Under the pieces are notes generated by a model, which saw nothing but the letters and a program-made list of their open reading frames with translations, was not told where the DNA came from and ran no database searches. Below are positions 22,781 to 35,905 of a stretch of 64,000 nt of DNA, one piece after another (position 1 is the first letter of the stretch; each line of letters begins with the position of its first letter). The DNA comes from Hirundichthys speculiger (lineage: Eukaryota; Chordata; Actinopteri; Beloniformes; Exocoetidae), in assembly GCA_018398805.1 (NCBI GenBank), contig JAGFBZ010000855.1:3038001-3102000 (forward strand), given 5' to 3'. The translations under genes and the position numbers were made by a program.

Positions 22781-23862
22781 CACTATGTTGCCAAATGTAT
22801 TGTCTCACCTGCCTTGACTCACATATGAGTTTTAGTTCATCCCATTCCTAATCAATATGAGTGCATTTGTGAGGTCAAACACTGATGTTGGCTGAGAAGG
22901 TCTGGCTCTCAGTCTCAGTCTGTGCAGGCCAGTCAAGTTCATCCACACCAGACTCTGCCATCCGTGTCTTTATGGACCTTGCTTTGTGCACTGGTGCACA
23001 GTCATGTTGGAAGAGGGAGGGGCCAGCTCCAAACTGTTCCCACAAAGTTGGGAGCATGGAATTGTCCAAAATATCTTGGTCTGCTGAAGCATTCAGAGTT
23101 CCTTTCACTGGAACTAAGGGGCCAAGCCCAGCTACTGAAAAACAACCCCACACCATAATCCTCCCTCCACCAAACTTTACACTTGGATCAATGCAGTCAG
23201 ACAAGTACCGTTCTCCTGGCAACCACCAAACCCAGACTCTTCCATCAGATTGCCAGATGGAGAAGCGTGATTAGTGAATCCAGAGAACGTTCCTCCACTG
23301 CTCAAGAGTCCAGTGGCGGCTGCTTTACACCACTGCATCTGATGCTTTGCATTGCACTTGGTGATGTATGGCTTGGATTCATCTGCTCCACCATGGAAAC
23401 CCATTCATGAAGCTCTCTGCACTGTTTTTGAGCTGATCTGAAGGCCACATGAAGTTTGGAGGTCTGTAGTGATTGACTCTGCAGAAAGTTGGTGACCTCT
23501 TCACATGATGTGCTTCAGCGTCCGCTGACCCGCTCCCTTAGTTTACATGGCCGACCACTTTATTGCTGAGTTGCTGTCGTTCCCAAACACTTCCATTTCC
23601 TTATAATAAAGCTGACAGTTGACTGGAATATTTAGGAGCGAGGAAATTAAACAACTGGATTTGTTGCACAGGTGGCATCCTATCACAGTTCCACACTGGA
23701 ATTCACTGAGCTCCTGAGAGTGACCCATTCTTTCACAAATGTTTGTAGAAACAATCTGCATGTCTAGGTGCTTAATTTGTACACCTGTGGACATGGAAGT
23801 GACTTGGAACACCTGATTCTGATCATTTGGATGAGTGAGCAAATACTTGTGACAATATAGTG
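22781..23862 (-). mobile_element. Tc1/mariner-like element with TA target sites
   Basis: TA at 22779-22780 and 23863-23864 flanks terminal inverted repeats (CACTATGTTGCCAAATGTAT on the left, complement of ATACTTGTGACAATATAGTG on the right). The minus strand at 22875-23222 keeps part of a DDE transposase ([12 protein letters not shown], then FQHDCAPVH with the second catalytic Asp). Compared with the copy at 33713-34371, a stretch of about 45 bp after DWPAQ is deleted. That removes the [13 protein letters not shown] block with the third catalytic Glu, so the enzyme is dead. The N-terminal DNA-binding half is also missing. Confidence 0.85.
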
Positions 23863-23864
23863 TA

Positions 23865-26800
23865 ACTTTCCTTGGACATTATGATGAGGCACACATCAGG
23901 TTTTTATCCATATAAAATAAATAAACTTGTTTTGGTCATTGTAAACAAGATCCCAGATTTTTTTTTTTTTAAAAAAAAGCTCTTAGTGTTCCCCTCAAAG
24001 TGGTTAAAATGCAGCTTTTTGGTTTATTCAGACAAACTGTGATTGTAAATCTGTTTGTTTCCTGCAAAGCCCTCAGAACTTTTCATATATTTATCTTGCT
24101 ACACACGGAGGGCAACTAAGTATAAACTTAGCATCTGGCAATAAAAAGAGGGATTTTTAAATGCATTCTGAATTGATGAAAAGCAGAGAGAACAATTAAG
24201 TCCAAACGCAAGGCTCCTCACTCCATCTAAATGTGCTATTGATCTGTATGTGGTCATAAAACCTCCACTAAATTAATGTCTGTCCCACAGCATTGACTAT
24301 CAGCTTTCTAGTAGTCTGTCTCTCTTCCTGTTCCTCTGGCCCTCCCCTAGCAAGATTATCATTTGCCACATTTACATTTATCCTTTAATTCTAAAACTGC
24401 ACATTATATCGGTGTGGGCAGCATCACAATAGGTACTTCCTGTGTAAATCTGCTACATCAGGCAGATACCATCCACAGGAGATTAGGCAGCGCACTGATT
24501 CACACAAGCAGCTTGCGTTATCATATCTTTCGACAAGGGCATCTGCCAAAACATCAGCTGCAAACTATGTGATGCTTTAGGGACACTCCCTCCCAGTGCA
24601 AAGTATCCCTCTCCTTCTGTGATCACTGGAGGGGATTTGACACCAGAGCTGTGGGCTCCCAGGGTGGCAGCTGTCTAACACTGTATCCTGATTAATATAT
24701 ACACTCAGAACGATTCACATGCTCTGCCAAGCACTCACTACATCTCATACAGGGCTGCTGCGCATAAAGAACTTGATACAGAGTCCTGATAAAGTCCTGG
24801 TTGCTCAAATTACTGTTGAGGCAAAGTCTTTTAATAACACTGACAATATGTAATTTTTCACGCCGTACCTTGGCACACTGTTCTGTCTGGTAACTGAAAG
24901 CGGAGGCTGAAAGAAGATGCTCTTGATATCTGCGTCCATTTCCAGTCTTACTTCACAGCCTAATGCATGGATACACTACAGTAATATTGATGGGTAAGTT
25001 ATCCAAAGAGGTGAAAAACAGACTATTATGTTAGCTATCTGTGGTCCAAGGTCAGCTCTAGATCATCCTGTTTCTCATTTAAGTCTCCCCCCCCCCGGCA
25101 GTTGCTATCAGCCATTGAAAGTCATGAATTGGGTAAACTTACTTATTGCCGTGCTTTATTGCCCTTTCTTCCATGCAGCTTAGAAAACCAGCAATACCAG
25201 CAGAGTTTATCACCCAACAGGACTAAGATTAGATCACAATGCACCAAATTGAATCTGCCCCTCCCCCAAGTTCAGGAAAACACAGAGAAATGCACAGGCT
25301 CATGATGCTACAACACATCTGATTTGTATTAGGGGGATGGTTCAGGAGTATGAATATTCGCAGCAACTCAATCTCTTGGCGACCAGGACGAGGCAGTGCT
25401 GCGATCTTTGCGAGCTTTGGTCTTTAGAAATTGTTAAGCAAATTGAAGTGTGATAAGGGCTTTAGCTTCCTTGAGATCTCACCTTACCCTCACAGAAAAG
25501 TAGCTGAATATATGCAAATAATCTGCATAATGACCTAACTTACCTCGAAGGGCAATTTTGTTATATAAATACTGAATAAATTCTGACATTTAGTTTAAAC
25601 TGGTTGTGCATTTTTTTTTCAAAAAAAAAAATTTGCTTGTTTTGAAGTATGAAGTGCTGGCCAATCAACTGGAAATATATACTGGAAATAAATATATAGA
25701 TGTAGACTTGGATGTGTGAAAATAGCTCAGCAAACAGTCTGGCGAGATCTCAGCTGGCACTGATTTTCAAGCACTAACCTCAGTTTTCATGGTGAAAGTT
25801 AATGGAAGGGGCTGTTGCTGAGCTACATGGGGTCAGATGGAACGGATGTCTCTTACCTTTCTGTTTCATTTTATTAGCGTCATGCAGGCGGTTGATGGGG
25901 GGGGCAGCTGCTGCACAGTGATCCATATCTAAGGTTACATGGTTATACACTGCAACTGCCTTTATTTCACCTAATTTGGTTTTCCTTCTCTGGGTTAGTC
26001 CTCCACATAAGTCAAATTCTCATCAATAAATCTGATTAAATCGTATGCCTTTTCCTCAGTCTTTGCTGACTGGAATGAAATTTTTACAACCTAACGTTTA
26101 TTGTTCATTTAAAATGTGTACGTTTTTTTTTTTCTTAAATAAAGTTGCCAGTGCTGTGTTACCCAAAGTGGACTACTCTACAATATATTTTTGATCATCC
26201 ATAATTTCAAGAATATTATTATATCTGCATTCTGTGAGAGTTATTTATTTATTTATTTGGTTTGATTTAATTAACTTTCTAGCAGAAAGTCAGATGGGAA
26301 CATGGATTATATTGTTCTACTAAGTCTCTAAGAGCTAAGTCTCTAACCTGACCAGCTGGTGTTTGTAGCTTCATATCAAAGCTGTAGTTCTGGTGAAATG
26401 TCCATCTTATCTTTCAAAGTCAGTCAAGAGGTAATGACAGCGAGCTTTTATTTCTTCTGTAAATTGTGTTTGCAACTCATTATTCGTTGATATTACATTT
26501 TCTGACTTGTAAACTATTTTCTTCTCTATCCTTAAATGTTACTTGAGAACAAAACTCTCCAGACCTCATACAGAAAACATAATGAAGGGAAGCATGAGGA
26601 CTTATTCCTGGCTTCTGACAGAATACTTAATGTTTCTCCTCTGATCTTATAATTCCCTGATCGCAACCTTTCTCATGCTTTTTCTTTGCACAGAGAGCAC
26701 CGAGGTAGAATCACCTCACATAGCATTGCATGTTCCATCTTGACTTTATCCTTTTTATGTTTGTACCCTTTTTTTTTCTATCACTCTACCATAATTAATT

Positions 26801-29800
26801 ATGAAATATGCAGACACATGAAATGTGATTTCAATGAGAGCTTAAATATAGGTAACCTTCTTGATTTCACATATAATCATTCACTGCATTTACTGTCAGG
26901 TCCAGTAGCCTTTCACTGTGGATTGCCCAAAGGAAGGTTGAGGTTAATCATCTCTAGTTTCCTTCTCTGTCTATGCTTCCTCATAATTTTCTGTCCTCAA
27001 GCATTCTGCTGTGACATTAGCAGCTACTAATGTGTTTGACATTTGTTTTAATAGATTTAATTTATGGGCATGGAGATGATACTTAGAGTAAGCCAATAAA
27101 TCAAAGAGCAAATATATATACTCTCTTTAACCCAATGGCTATGACTGGAATGCACCCAGACAAGAGGAAAAGAAATAGAGTAAATTATTGCTTTAAAAGT
27201 AGCTGTGAGATTAATGAAACATTAAAAGCATTGTGCTGGCTTAAGAGGTCACTGCTCGCATTTAATAGGTTATTCAATCATAATCAACGAGAACTGTGTG
27301 TTGTGGTTTTTTTTTCCTTCCGGTGACATGCACTTTGCGTGTCAGCACACTCGTTACTCAGCTGCCGCTAGCAGTGGTGGTTTAGCTGATGAAAAGCCCT
27401 TTTCAAAACTGGATTTCCGCTCAAAACAATCACAGCTCCCAATCACCACAACATCAGCGATAACCTATGAGCATGACAACAGGATGCTCTTCTGCCAACA
27501 TATTCTATACTTTTTTTTTTTTTTTTTTTTTAAATCTACACTGACAATTATGGGAAAACGCTCCTTTCTTTTTTTCTTTCTGTACTTTGTCCTCAAGGAT
27601 TATTCCATCCAAGTCTTATTTCAACATCCTATTTTAAATGAAGTGTGTTCTGCGAGAAAACAGGATTTCACACTTACTGTCAGTCTTTCTCTTTACTGAT
27701 CCCGCCATATTTATATTTTCAATTATTCTTATTTCTCTGCTGCATATCTTTTTGGTGTGGTGACATTGATGCAAACACAATGTGTCTGTTTATAAGTCTA
27801 AGTAGGGCATGAAAGACTGCTTATTCAAGAAAAGTAAAGCAGCCCAGCCTCAGGTCAGTTATGGTTATATTAGAAGTAACTGTAGCCATGCTCTTAACAG
27901 TGGGCAGTGCTTGGATTTCAGTCAGAAATTCCAAATATCACATGCCAGACTTTTTGAAGTAGATACTGAATCAAACATTACTCCCCAACATGTTTCCCAC
28001 AGGTTTTGTTTTTCTTGGTACATTTTTTTGTGTACCTTACAAATGTGTCAAAATCTGTAAAATTAAACTACAGGAGTTTGAACCTCATTTTATTCACACA
28101 TTGTATGGACAGTTTTTGATTCTAATTAAGACATGAACTGTTCAACCCGAGTGAGCTTAGTCCTCTTCTTTCATCTTGTCTTCTTCAGTGGAACCCCTCT
28201 AGGTCAGATTTTAAACAGCGCCATACCTTTTACCGGGCTAAATCAAACACCTTTTTAAAATATTCCCCCCATTTCATGCTCACTCAGCTCTGAGCTCATC
28301 ATCTACCATCAGCATGAGCAGAGCTGCTTCAGACTCACGCATAAATGCTATCGGGAGGCGAACTGCCATCATGTCTCAAGTACAGGGTGGTTTGCATCAC
28401 TTCTTGAGGACGCTGAGATAATTAAAGAGGGAGGAGGGATTTATTAAATGCTTTGGCTCTGCTGCAGTTGATGCAGTGACCGGTCTCAAGACTGATCTCC
28501 TCGTATATGACAGGTCTGACAGCTCACGATTATGGTTGGATATATGAAATAAAAAAGATGGTATAACACTAATCCGGCTGAATAACAGTAATGTGTCACT
28601 GAGCAAGCTATCTAAGTCTGGGTTTATCTGGAAGCAACCCACAACCACACCTACTTAAGCTCTCAAAGATGCATGATGCATCGCTCATGTCTATCAGTTT
28701 TTACTGTTTGTGGAGGGCCAAATTTACACAACATTTCAGCTTGATGCCTTTTTACTACAAATCTCTTTATTATTTGATTTATTTAGGCAGATACATAAAC
28801 TAAGCATTGCCACTGCAATCCATTTATCAAAAAGTATCATCCTTATCTTCTCAAAAATATAACTCCTTTTACCAAGTCGCACCAGCAGTTAATAAAAGGT
28901 CAAACCCAGTTTGTCTGTTCAATATGTCCTGTGTAGCCCTGGTTGCTTCATTACCTCCCAACAAGCCCTCACACGGATCTAAGCAGCGCCTCGTCTCATC
29001 CACCCTCCACTCAGACTTTTCCTTTATCCATGGCCCCCATCAACCTGTTCACGCTGTTACAAATTACCAAACAAATGAACCCTTTCACTGGAGACAAATG
29101 AGGAAAAATAGTCTTTGAAGAGAACCATTTATTCAAATCCTGCCTGACAGGTTGGAATCTCTGATTCCATTTCTCTCCTTGAGTGCATATGGCAAAAAAG
29201 AAGTCAGGCAAAGAGAGGGGGGAATCACATAGAGCTTTTAAATGGCATGTTCCTTAATATCTTCGCTTGGCAATGTCATGTGTCCATATTGAAGAATCCT
29301 GGGAGAATCAAGAGAAAAGATGCAATCGAATAAACCCTGCAGCAGAAGCAATCTCAACGTTCACATGTTTGGACTGTCCATTGCCTTTTTTTATGGTCAG
29401 TGTTATTCCTTATCAGTCTGTTTCTCTTTTTTACTCCAACATTTGTGTATCAAGGTCGTTTATAGGATCATCTTTACCAGTTTGTTTGTAGTTCTTCATA
29501 TCTTCTTAAGCAAACTGGTGTAAGCAAATGATTTGTGACTCCATGACTGAAACATTAACATGTTGTCCTTGTAAATAAACCAGCAAGGACTTTATGATTG
29601 CCTAGATGTGACACTGTAATTTAAGACTCACAAAGGGATGAGATGAAGAAGGGAACGTTATTTTGGCAGCTTCTGAACAACTGCAGTTTTTCAAAAGTTA
29701 ACCCCCAATGAGTTTACCTCCAGAGCTTCACAAGTGCACCCCTGCTACGCTGTCATGAAATCGGGCGGCATTTTAAGGTCATTTTCCCCATGTCTAATTT

Positions 29801-32800
29801 TACCCTTGAGTACGCTCGAATAAAGCGTATGAGAGCAGCCATCATTTCAAACACTTGTTTCAGGCGCTATTTCTTTTTCAGTTTATGTGCTTTCATTCTG
29901 AGGTGATGGAGTGCTAATGAAAAGACAAGCAGATGCAATTTGCCTGGAGGTCCTTATGAGGCTTCCTTGAAGGCCTTGTGTCGAATTACATTGCCTGAGC
30001 CTGACCTGAGGGAGAGTGCGCTCCCAGGCTCATGGATAACAAATGAGCTGCATCATGACGTCCATCAGATGATTTAGTGGACGATGGAAGATCCTATCAG
30101 GTGGATGTTTGACGGAAACTGCAGAGACTAACCGTGAGCTCATGAGCTGTAATAAAGTCCTATTATTTTAGACTAAACACAGCTGTGTCAGCACTGTGCT
30201 AAGTACAGAGTTGACTTGGTCACTGCTGAGCAATATTTGTCAAAGCAGATTAGTTTTATCCATTTAAAAAGTAAATGATCACATCGCAGACCCCCCTCCC
30301 TTTTTTTTTCTTTACTTTCCCTGTAATGAAAGGAAAATTGTGGTCACTTGATTGAGGGTTTTAAGTCTTAGTGTGAATGCAGCCTGTGGGGAGCCAATCA
30401 ACAGATCCAAGCAAGAGGAAATAACAAAGCCCAGAGCGAGAGGCGTTAGATCACACAAGGAAGAACACTGCACAGTGGTACTTTCTTTTCACATGGCTCA
30501 CCCTTGATATAACAGGTTGAGGCTACCTGCCGCCTGAACTCTTTCAGTTCCATCACATCTCTTCAAGCCAGCCACAGGTCTCTTATGATACTCAAGAGTT
30601 GCAGATAGAGGGGCTCTTCCCTCCATCAATCTCCTACATTATCTACACCTTCAACTGTAGAAGAATAGATGGCAAATATGAAAATAACTCACTGTTAACA
30701 TTCGCGCACCGGCTTGCTGGGGACGAGGCGTGTCAACGAGTGGTTTTCGCCCAGAAGGCGAGGGCATTCTTCACACCTGTCTGCAAGGATAAGTGGGCTT
30801 GTCACAAGCAGAGCTAATCTGTTGCAACGCTCAGTCACACTCAATCCCCCGGTGGAACTCTGCGCTTGTCCTTGAATGTCTGCTGGCACTGGAAGCATAC
30901 TTGGGCCGCTGATCAGTCTAACGGTGGCGGAAAACATGTCAATGAAGAGCAGCAGCATCTTCTCTCCGAGCAGACAGCTAAGAGGACTTTTGCCCTTTAC
31001 AGTTAGCACTTTAAGTGCCCTTTAATCTGGCATGAACAAGTTTGGAAAGACAGACGTGTGTGCTGTCTGTGGGGATAATTATCTAGCATTTCACCATTAA
31101 CAGCAAATCTTGTCTAAATATTAAACTGTCATTCAAGAAGAGAGATGAATATAACCAAAACAGGCTGTTATCTTCAAAACCATCAAGGATGAGTGTGGCA
31201 AAATCAGTGAGAAAGTTATGAGAGGCACAGAGAGTGCTATATATGACATTCAGAAGATGAGGTAGATGTATTAATCACTATCCTTTTCACTGGTGGAGAT
31301 GAAGCCTAAGTGTAGCATCCTTGTTGTGTTATCAAACATTTAAAGGTCATTTTTGCATAACCCCTACATAATAACAAAAGTAGCATGGGTTCCAAAATGG
31401 TTTTCCCATGGTAAGAAGAAATTTCCTTTTTGCAAGGACTCCTTGAAGTTAGCCTGTCATAGTATTGGAATGTGAGAAGATAAGACGAGGTGATTATGAA
31501 GAACTTCAGCAACAGCAAAAATTTGTTTCCATGTAAGAAAGTATTTTGTGCTGAAATATTTTTTCTCTGGCTAGCCAAGATCAAAGGACGTGGAAAAAAT
31601 GAAGAGACGGTAGCACACGGTCCCATTTTTAGAGAAAAACCTCTTTTCTTGGTGTAGTGTCATATCAGAGCTAAAAAAAATTATTTATTTTCTAAAATCA
31701 CAATATTCTTGAGAAAATAAATGATAAAAGTGGAGTAATAAACTTGACCAAATATTCAATATTTATTTGATTGAAATATAAAAATGAAGACAGCTGTCAG
31801 AACAACTTGCTGTTAAATATTTAAGAGTAGTCGGGTGAATATTGTGAATTACTATCAGTGTCATCCCCTTCTGTTTCTGGGATGAATAATTTAAGCATCC
31901 CAGCTGAATAAAGGTATAAACCATCATAGTTAAAGTACAAGGAAGGATACTTATGAATTAATCACTGATTTTAGAATCACTACCAAGCAGAAATGGTCAA
32001 AGTTCAAAAAAAGACAATTGAGAAAAAAAAAAAAAAGAAGAAGAAAAAGAAACAGAATGTTGGGAAAGTTTTCTGTGAGTTTGTTCCAGGTGTGTGGAAC
32101 ATAAAAACTGAATCCTGCTTTTCTGTGTTAGGTCTGGAGACACCACACGGACCTGAGAGGTCTGGGTGTTTCATGACAGAACGGAAAATCAGAAAAGTGT
32201 TGCAGTTCTTAATCACTCAGAGCTGTAACTGATCTGAGAGAAGGAGCGTCTCTAGCCATAATGAAGACTCTGTCAGTCTGATTCTGAAGCAGACAGCAGC
32301 AGGAGTCTATTTGACTTTTTAATGACACCTCTTAAGAGGTTTGGAAGGAATACTTTTACTAAGATAATATTATCTTGCAATTTATCTTCAGAATAAGATG
32401 TACAAGATGTACAAGAAAATACATACAAAGGAAATAAACAAAGAAATGCTTCATCTCCTATTACTTCAAAATATGGAATGCTGTATACTACAGTACATGT
32501 ACAGCTTCTCAAACTTACAAAAGCTTCAGCAAAAGGAAGATGAATAAAGAGGAATGCTGCAAAGCTTGCCAAGTAGTAGTCCAGGTAAATGTGTGTTTTC
32601 ATGCTGTCATTTTCATATGTTGAGCTTTAAATTGTTTGAATTTTAAAAAGGCACCAAAAATGCTTAAGAGGAAATGGTGACTGTTAGGCTGTTAACGGGA
32701 GGAGTGATGTTATGGGGTTGACATGTGTTTAGAATATGCTTGATTGAATGGCAGCATTTCAGAAACAGAAGTGGGGGCAGCCTTTGGCACAGTCTGCTGA

Positions 32801-33670
32801 GTCAGATGAAGAATTATTTCTTTCTGGAGGATTTATTTTCAGAGATAGAGTCATGGTGCTTGGATATGTAGTGAATGTTGGAAATGTGGCCTGCTCAATC
32901 ATGACTGTGTTGTAAAACATGTAATGAGCCATGAGCTTTTAACTGGGCTTCTTTATGAATCATTAGCACCTTGGTCTTAGTCAGCTTCAACTCTGAATTT
33001 AACGGAAACCTTTTTCACATTGCATCTCACTTTCTTTATTCTTTCACTTACATGTTTGACTTGCTTGCCTGTCTATAACCTGATAATGCCTCACAAACCA
33101 TTAGGAGCGGGTCTTCTAGCTGTAACTATGATTATATCTGTTTCAGTTTAGTTCGTTGGCTTCCAGTGAGTATAATCCTGCTCTCTGGTATGAGCTCCCT
33201 ACTGGCCTGAGATCCACACATTTGCATTCAAAGGCAAACTAAGTACACTCTTATTTTTCCATAGGAATTAAAAGGGAGCTGTTTTTTTAAATGTATTTGA
33301 TTAGTCCTCAGCAAGTGGGATGATCTTGATAAAAGCAGGCATTTTAGCAGTATTCCAGTCTGGAGTATTCAGCTGTGTGTTACCAAAATACCAAAGAGGA
33401 AAGACATCCAAAGTGATCTTTGAAAAACTATTGCTACTGCCATCAGCAGGGGAAGGATTTTAAACAATATGGCCAATTCCAAAACATCATGGAGTTTACA
33501 ATGAGAGTGATTATTCACAAGTGGAAAAAGAATCCAAGACAGTTTTTATTCTTACTTGAAGTAAATGTACCAGCAAATTCAAAGAGCTTCCCAAGAGCTA
33601 CATCTCAGACTTAACAGGCCTCAGTTAGCAAGTTAAGGTTTAAAGTTCAAGACACAACATAGACAGTCCA
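23865..33670. other. intron stretch poor in recognisable repeats
   Basis: Nearly 10 kb inside the last nrxn1 intron with no exon and few repeat boundaries. It contains only short homopolymers (for example a T run near 27512-27531) and a possible fish-repeat fragment at 32058-32250. Short open frames here lack domains. The low repeat content stands out against the rest of the window. Confidence 0.4.
32058..32250 (+). repeat. possible fish interspersed repeat fragment
   Basis: Follows an A-rich run (32020-32050) and contains GTTCCAGGTGTGTGGAACAT, CTGAGAGGTCTGG and AATCACTCAGAGCTGTAA, phrases recalled from a common teleost LINE/SINE tail. It may be the continuation of the family seen at 16058-16280. 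No target duplication was identified. Confidence 0.4.
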
Positions 33671-33712
33671 ATTGGAAAACACTAAACAAGAAAGGTTTAT
33701 GGGGATTTTTGA

Positions 33713-34371
33713 TCATTCTTCCAGAAGCCCATTTGTGAGGTCAAACACTGATGTTGGACCAGAAGGTCTGGTTCTCAGTCTCTGCTCTAATTCATCCCAA
33801 AGGTGTTCTATCAGGTTGAGGTCAGGACTCTGTGCAGGCCAGTCAAGTTCATCTACACCAGACTCTGCCATCCATGTCTTTATGGACATTGCTTTGTGTA
33901 CAGTCATGTTGGAAGAGGAAGGTTCCAGCTCCAAACTGTTACCCCACAAAGTTGGGAGCATGGAATTGTCCAAAATGTCTTGGTCTGCTGAAGCATTCAG
34001 AGTTCCTTTCACTGGAACTAAGGGGCCAAGCCCAGCTCCTGAAAAACAGCCCCACACCATAATCCCCCCTCCACCAAACTTTACACTTGGATCAATGCAG
34101 TCAGACAAGTATCGTTCTCCTGGAAACCACCAAACCCAGACTCTTCCATCAGATTCCCAGATGGAGAAGTGTGATTTGTCTCTCCAGAGAACGTTCCTCC
34201 ACTGCTCTAGAGTCCAGTGGCAGCGTTCTTTACACCACTGCATGTGATGCTTTGCATTGCGCTTGGTGATGTATGGCTTGGATGCAGCTGCTCAACCATG
34301 GAAACCCATTCATGAAACTTTCTGCACACTGTTGTTGAGCTGAGCTGAAGGCCACATGAAGTTTGGAGGCC
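33713..34371 (-). mobile_element. Tc1/mariner-like element, truncated second copy
   Basis: The minus strand encodes a transposase fragment homologous to that at 22781-23862: [35 protein letters not shown], then [20 protein letters not shown] with the third catalytic Glu. Compared with the other copy, about 8 bp are missing around the second catalytic Asp, shifting the frame there. No terminal repeats remain. The right edge stops at a T run near 34375. It is same-strand and inside the same intron as the first copy. Confidence 0.85.
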
Positions 34372-34572
34372 TGTTTTTTTTTTTTTTCTAACAATCCGAA
34401 TGTAGGTTATCAGTGCACGTCCTCAAACAATGCGATGCATTTCACTGTGCCACCAATAGAAATTTGGCAGCAGGAGGCAACATTTCACCATCACCCTACC
34501 CTGGCTCGCCTCAGTTGTTACATGTGAGCTTATGTAGGTCATCGCCTAATCATGAAGCGGTCACTGTGAAGT

Positions 34573-34833
34573 ATGGCGTGGGACCATTTTCGTTTAGAAA
34601 ATGACCAAGTGTACTGCAATCACTGCAATGCAAATTACAAATACAATTAATCAACAACGACAATGATGTATCACCTGAACAACGCGCATCCAAGCCTTGT
34701 AAAGGACGGTGGAGGCGGTTCATCTCTATCTCAGCCTAGCCTAAACTTGGTGTTAGCACGGACCAGAAGGAGCACACAACAAGCACATTTTTTTAAGAAA
34801 CAAAAAGCCTGTACTACTGGTGCCTTGATATAA
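34573..34833 (+). pseudogene. BED zinc-finger fragment of a hAT transposase
   Basis: The + frame reads AWDHFRLENDQVYCNHCNAN, then a stop at 34648-34650, then MMYHLNNAHPSL. The Cys-x2-Cys pair and the His-x4-His pair are spaced as in a BED-type zinc finger, the DNA-binding head of many hAT transposases and ZBED proteins. The frame then runs through a low-complexity linker to a stop at 34831. No hAT catalytic or dimerisation domain follows, so this is a 5' remnant. It starts about 200 bp after the truncated Tc1-like copy. Confidence 0.7.
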
Positions 34834-35137
34834 TGGGATATAAATTGTCCTTGTTAAGTAGTCTCCTTCGATATCTGAAAGAAAAAGCAAATGTCTGTTA
34901 CATTATTCTCGACCACGAACATCCGGGCCACTGAACACATCCGGGCATGCGCGGGCCATAGCAACCAGGCCAAAGGGAAAAACAAACTTCACGCCGATAT
35001 CAAGAATAATTTAGATAGTTTTCAATATAAAAATGTTAATGATTAATCGATTATTAATCATTAATTCTCTCGACGATCGACAAATAAATCTTCACCGAAT
35101 GCCCATCCCCATATATATATATTATCCAGAATATATA

Positions 35138-35148
35138 CCATATATATA

Positions 35149-35214
<66 letters not shown>

Positions 35215-35222
35215 TATATATG
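35138..35222. repeat. palindromic TA/TG microsatellite
   Basis: A long (TA)n core is flanked on the left by (TG)n and on the right by (CA)n, then by TA runs bounded by CCA and TGG. The 85-bp tract is therefore almost self-complementary. It ends about 375 bp before the last nrxn1 coding exon. Short open frames drawn through it on both strands are artefacts of the repeat. Confidence 0.9.
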
Positions 35223-35597
35223 GGAGGCAAAGAAGGCTCCTTCTGGATAACATGATTCTCCTGCTTCAACCAGGTTTCTGTAAGACAGAATAAATCTTTC
35301 ATGATCACCAGTCAGTCAAATCATTTTGAGTGTCTTCTGTTCTGTAAACGAAACTTAAAATTATTCCTTTTCTTGTTTCGTTAAATTTGCAGTCTCATAT
35401 ATATTGGGCTCTTTATGACTTGCTTCTCTTGTGTTGATTTTTGATATTCAATTGTGCTGGGAGTGGCAGACACAGTCACTGCGGGTTTTTGGGTGGGTGG
35501 GAGCAACAGAAACGTGGCAATGATGAGGTGTAAAAAGACTGAGTTTGAGAGTGAGCTTTGTGCATTTGTAATAATCATATCTCTGTCTACCTTGCAG

Positions 35598-35905
35598 CAA
35601 GTCCCACAGGTGGTGGACCAAAGGATGGTTTCTCAGGAACGAAAGAGGTTTTCCGGGAGTCCAGCAGCACTACAGGGATGGTGGTTGGCATCGTAGCAGC
35701 AGCTGCGCTGTGTATACTTATCCTGCTTTACGCTATGTACAAATACCGCAACAGAGACGAAGGCTCATATCACGTGGACGAGAGTCGTAATTACATCAGC
35801 AACTCAGCACAATCCAATGGCACCGTAGTCAAAGAGAAACCAGTCAACACCGCAAAGACCTCAAGCAAGAACAAGAAGAACAAGGACAAGGAGTACTACG
35901 TGTGA
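35598..35905 (+). CDS. nrxn1: neurexin-1 terminal coding exon (transmembrane and cytoplasmic tail)
   Basis: The exon follows the acceptor CTACCTTGCAG, completes the split Ala codon, and runs 101 codons plus TGA (35903-35905). In order it encodes a Gly-rich stalk end with RESSSTTG, a transmembrane helix at about residues 27-48 ([20 protein letters not shown]), and the juxtamembrane [10 protein letters not shown], which in neurexins binds protein 4.1. The tail follows, with [17 protein letters not shown], and ends NKDKEYYV. The terminal EYYV is the PDZ ligand for CASK, Mint and syntenin in presynaptic terminals. HVDESRNY and NKDKEYYV fit neurexin-1 better than -2 (QVDQS) or -3 (QVDET, KDREYYV). 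The [11 protein letters not shown] stretch differs from mammals, as expected for a fish. Confidence 0.97.

Noticed and set aside
35033..35308. Open frames of Ile/Tyr/Val repeats on both strands
   Set aside because: Produced by the TA/TG microsatellite.
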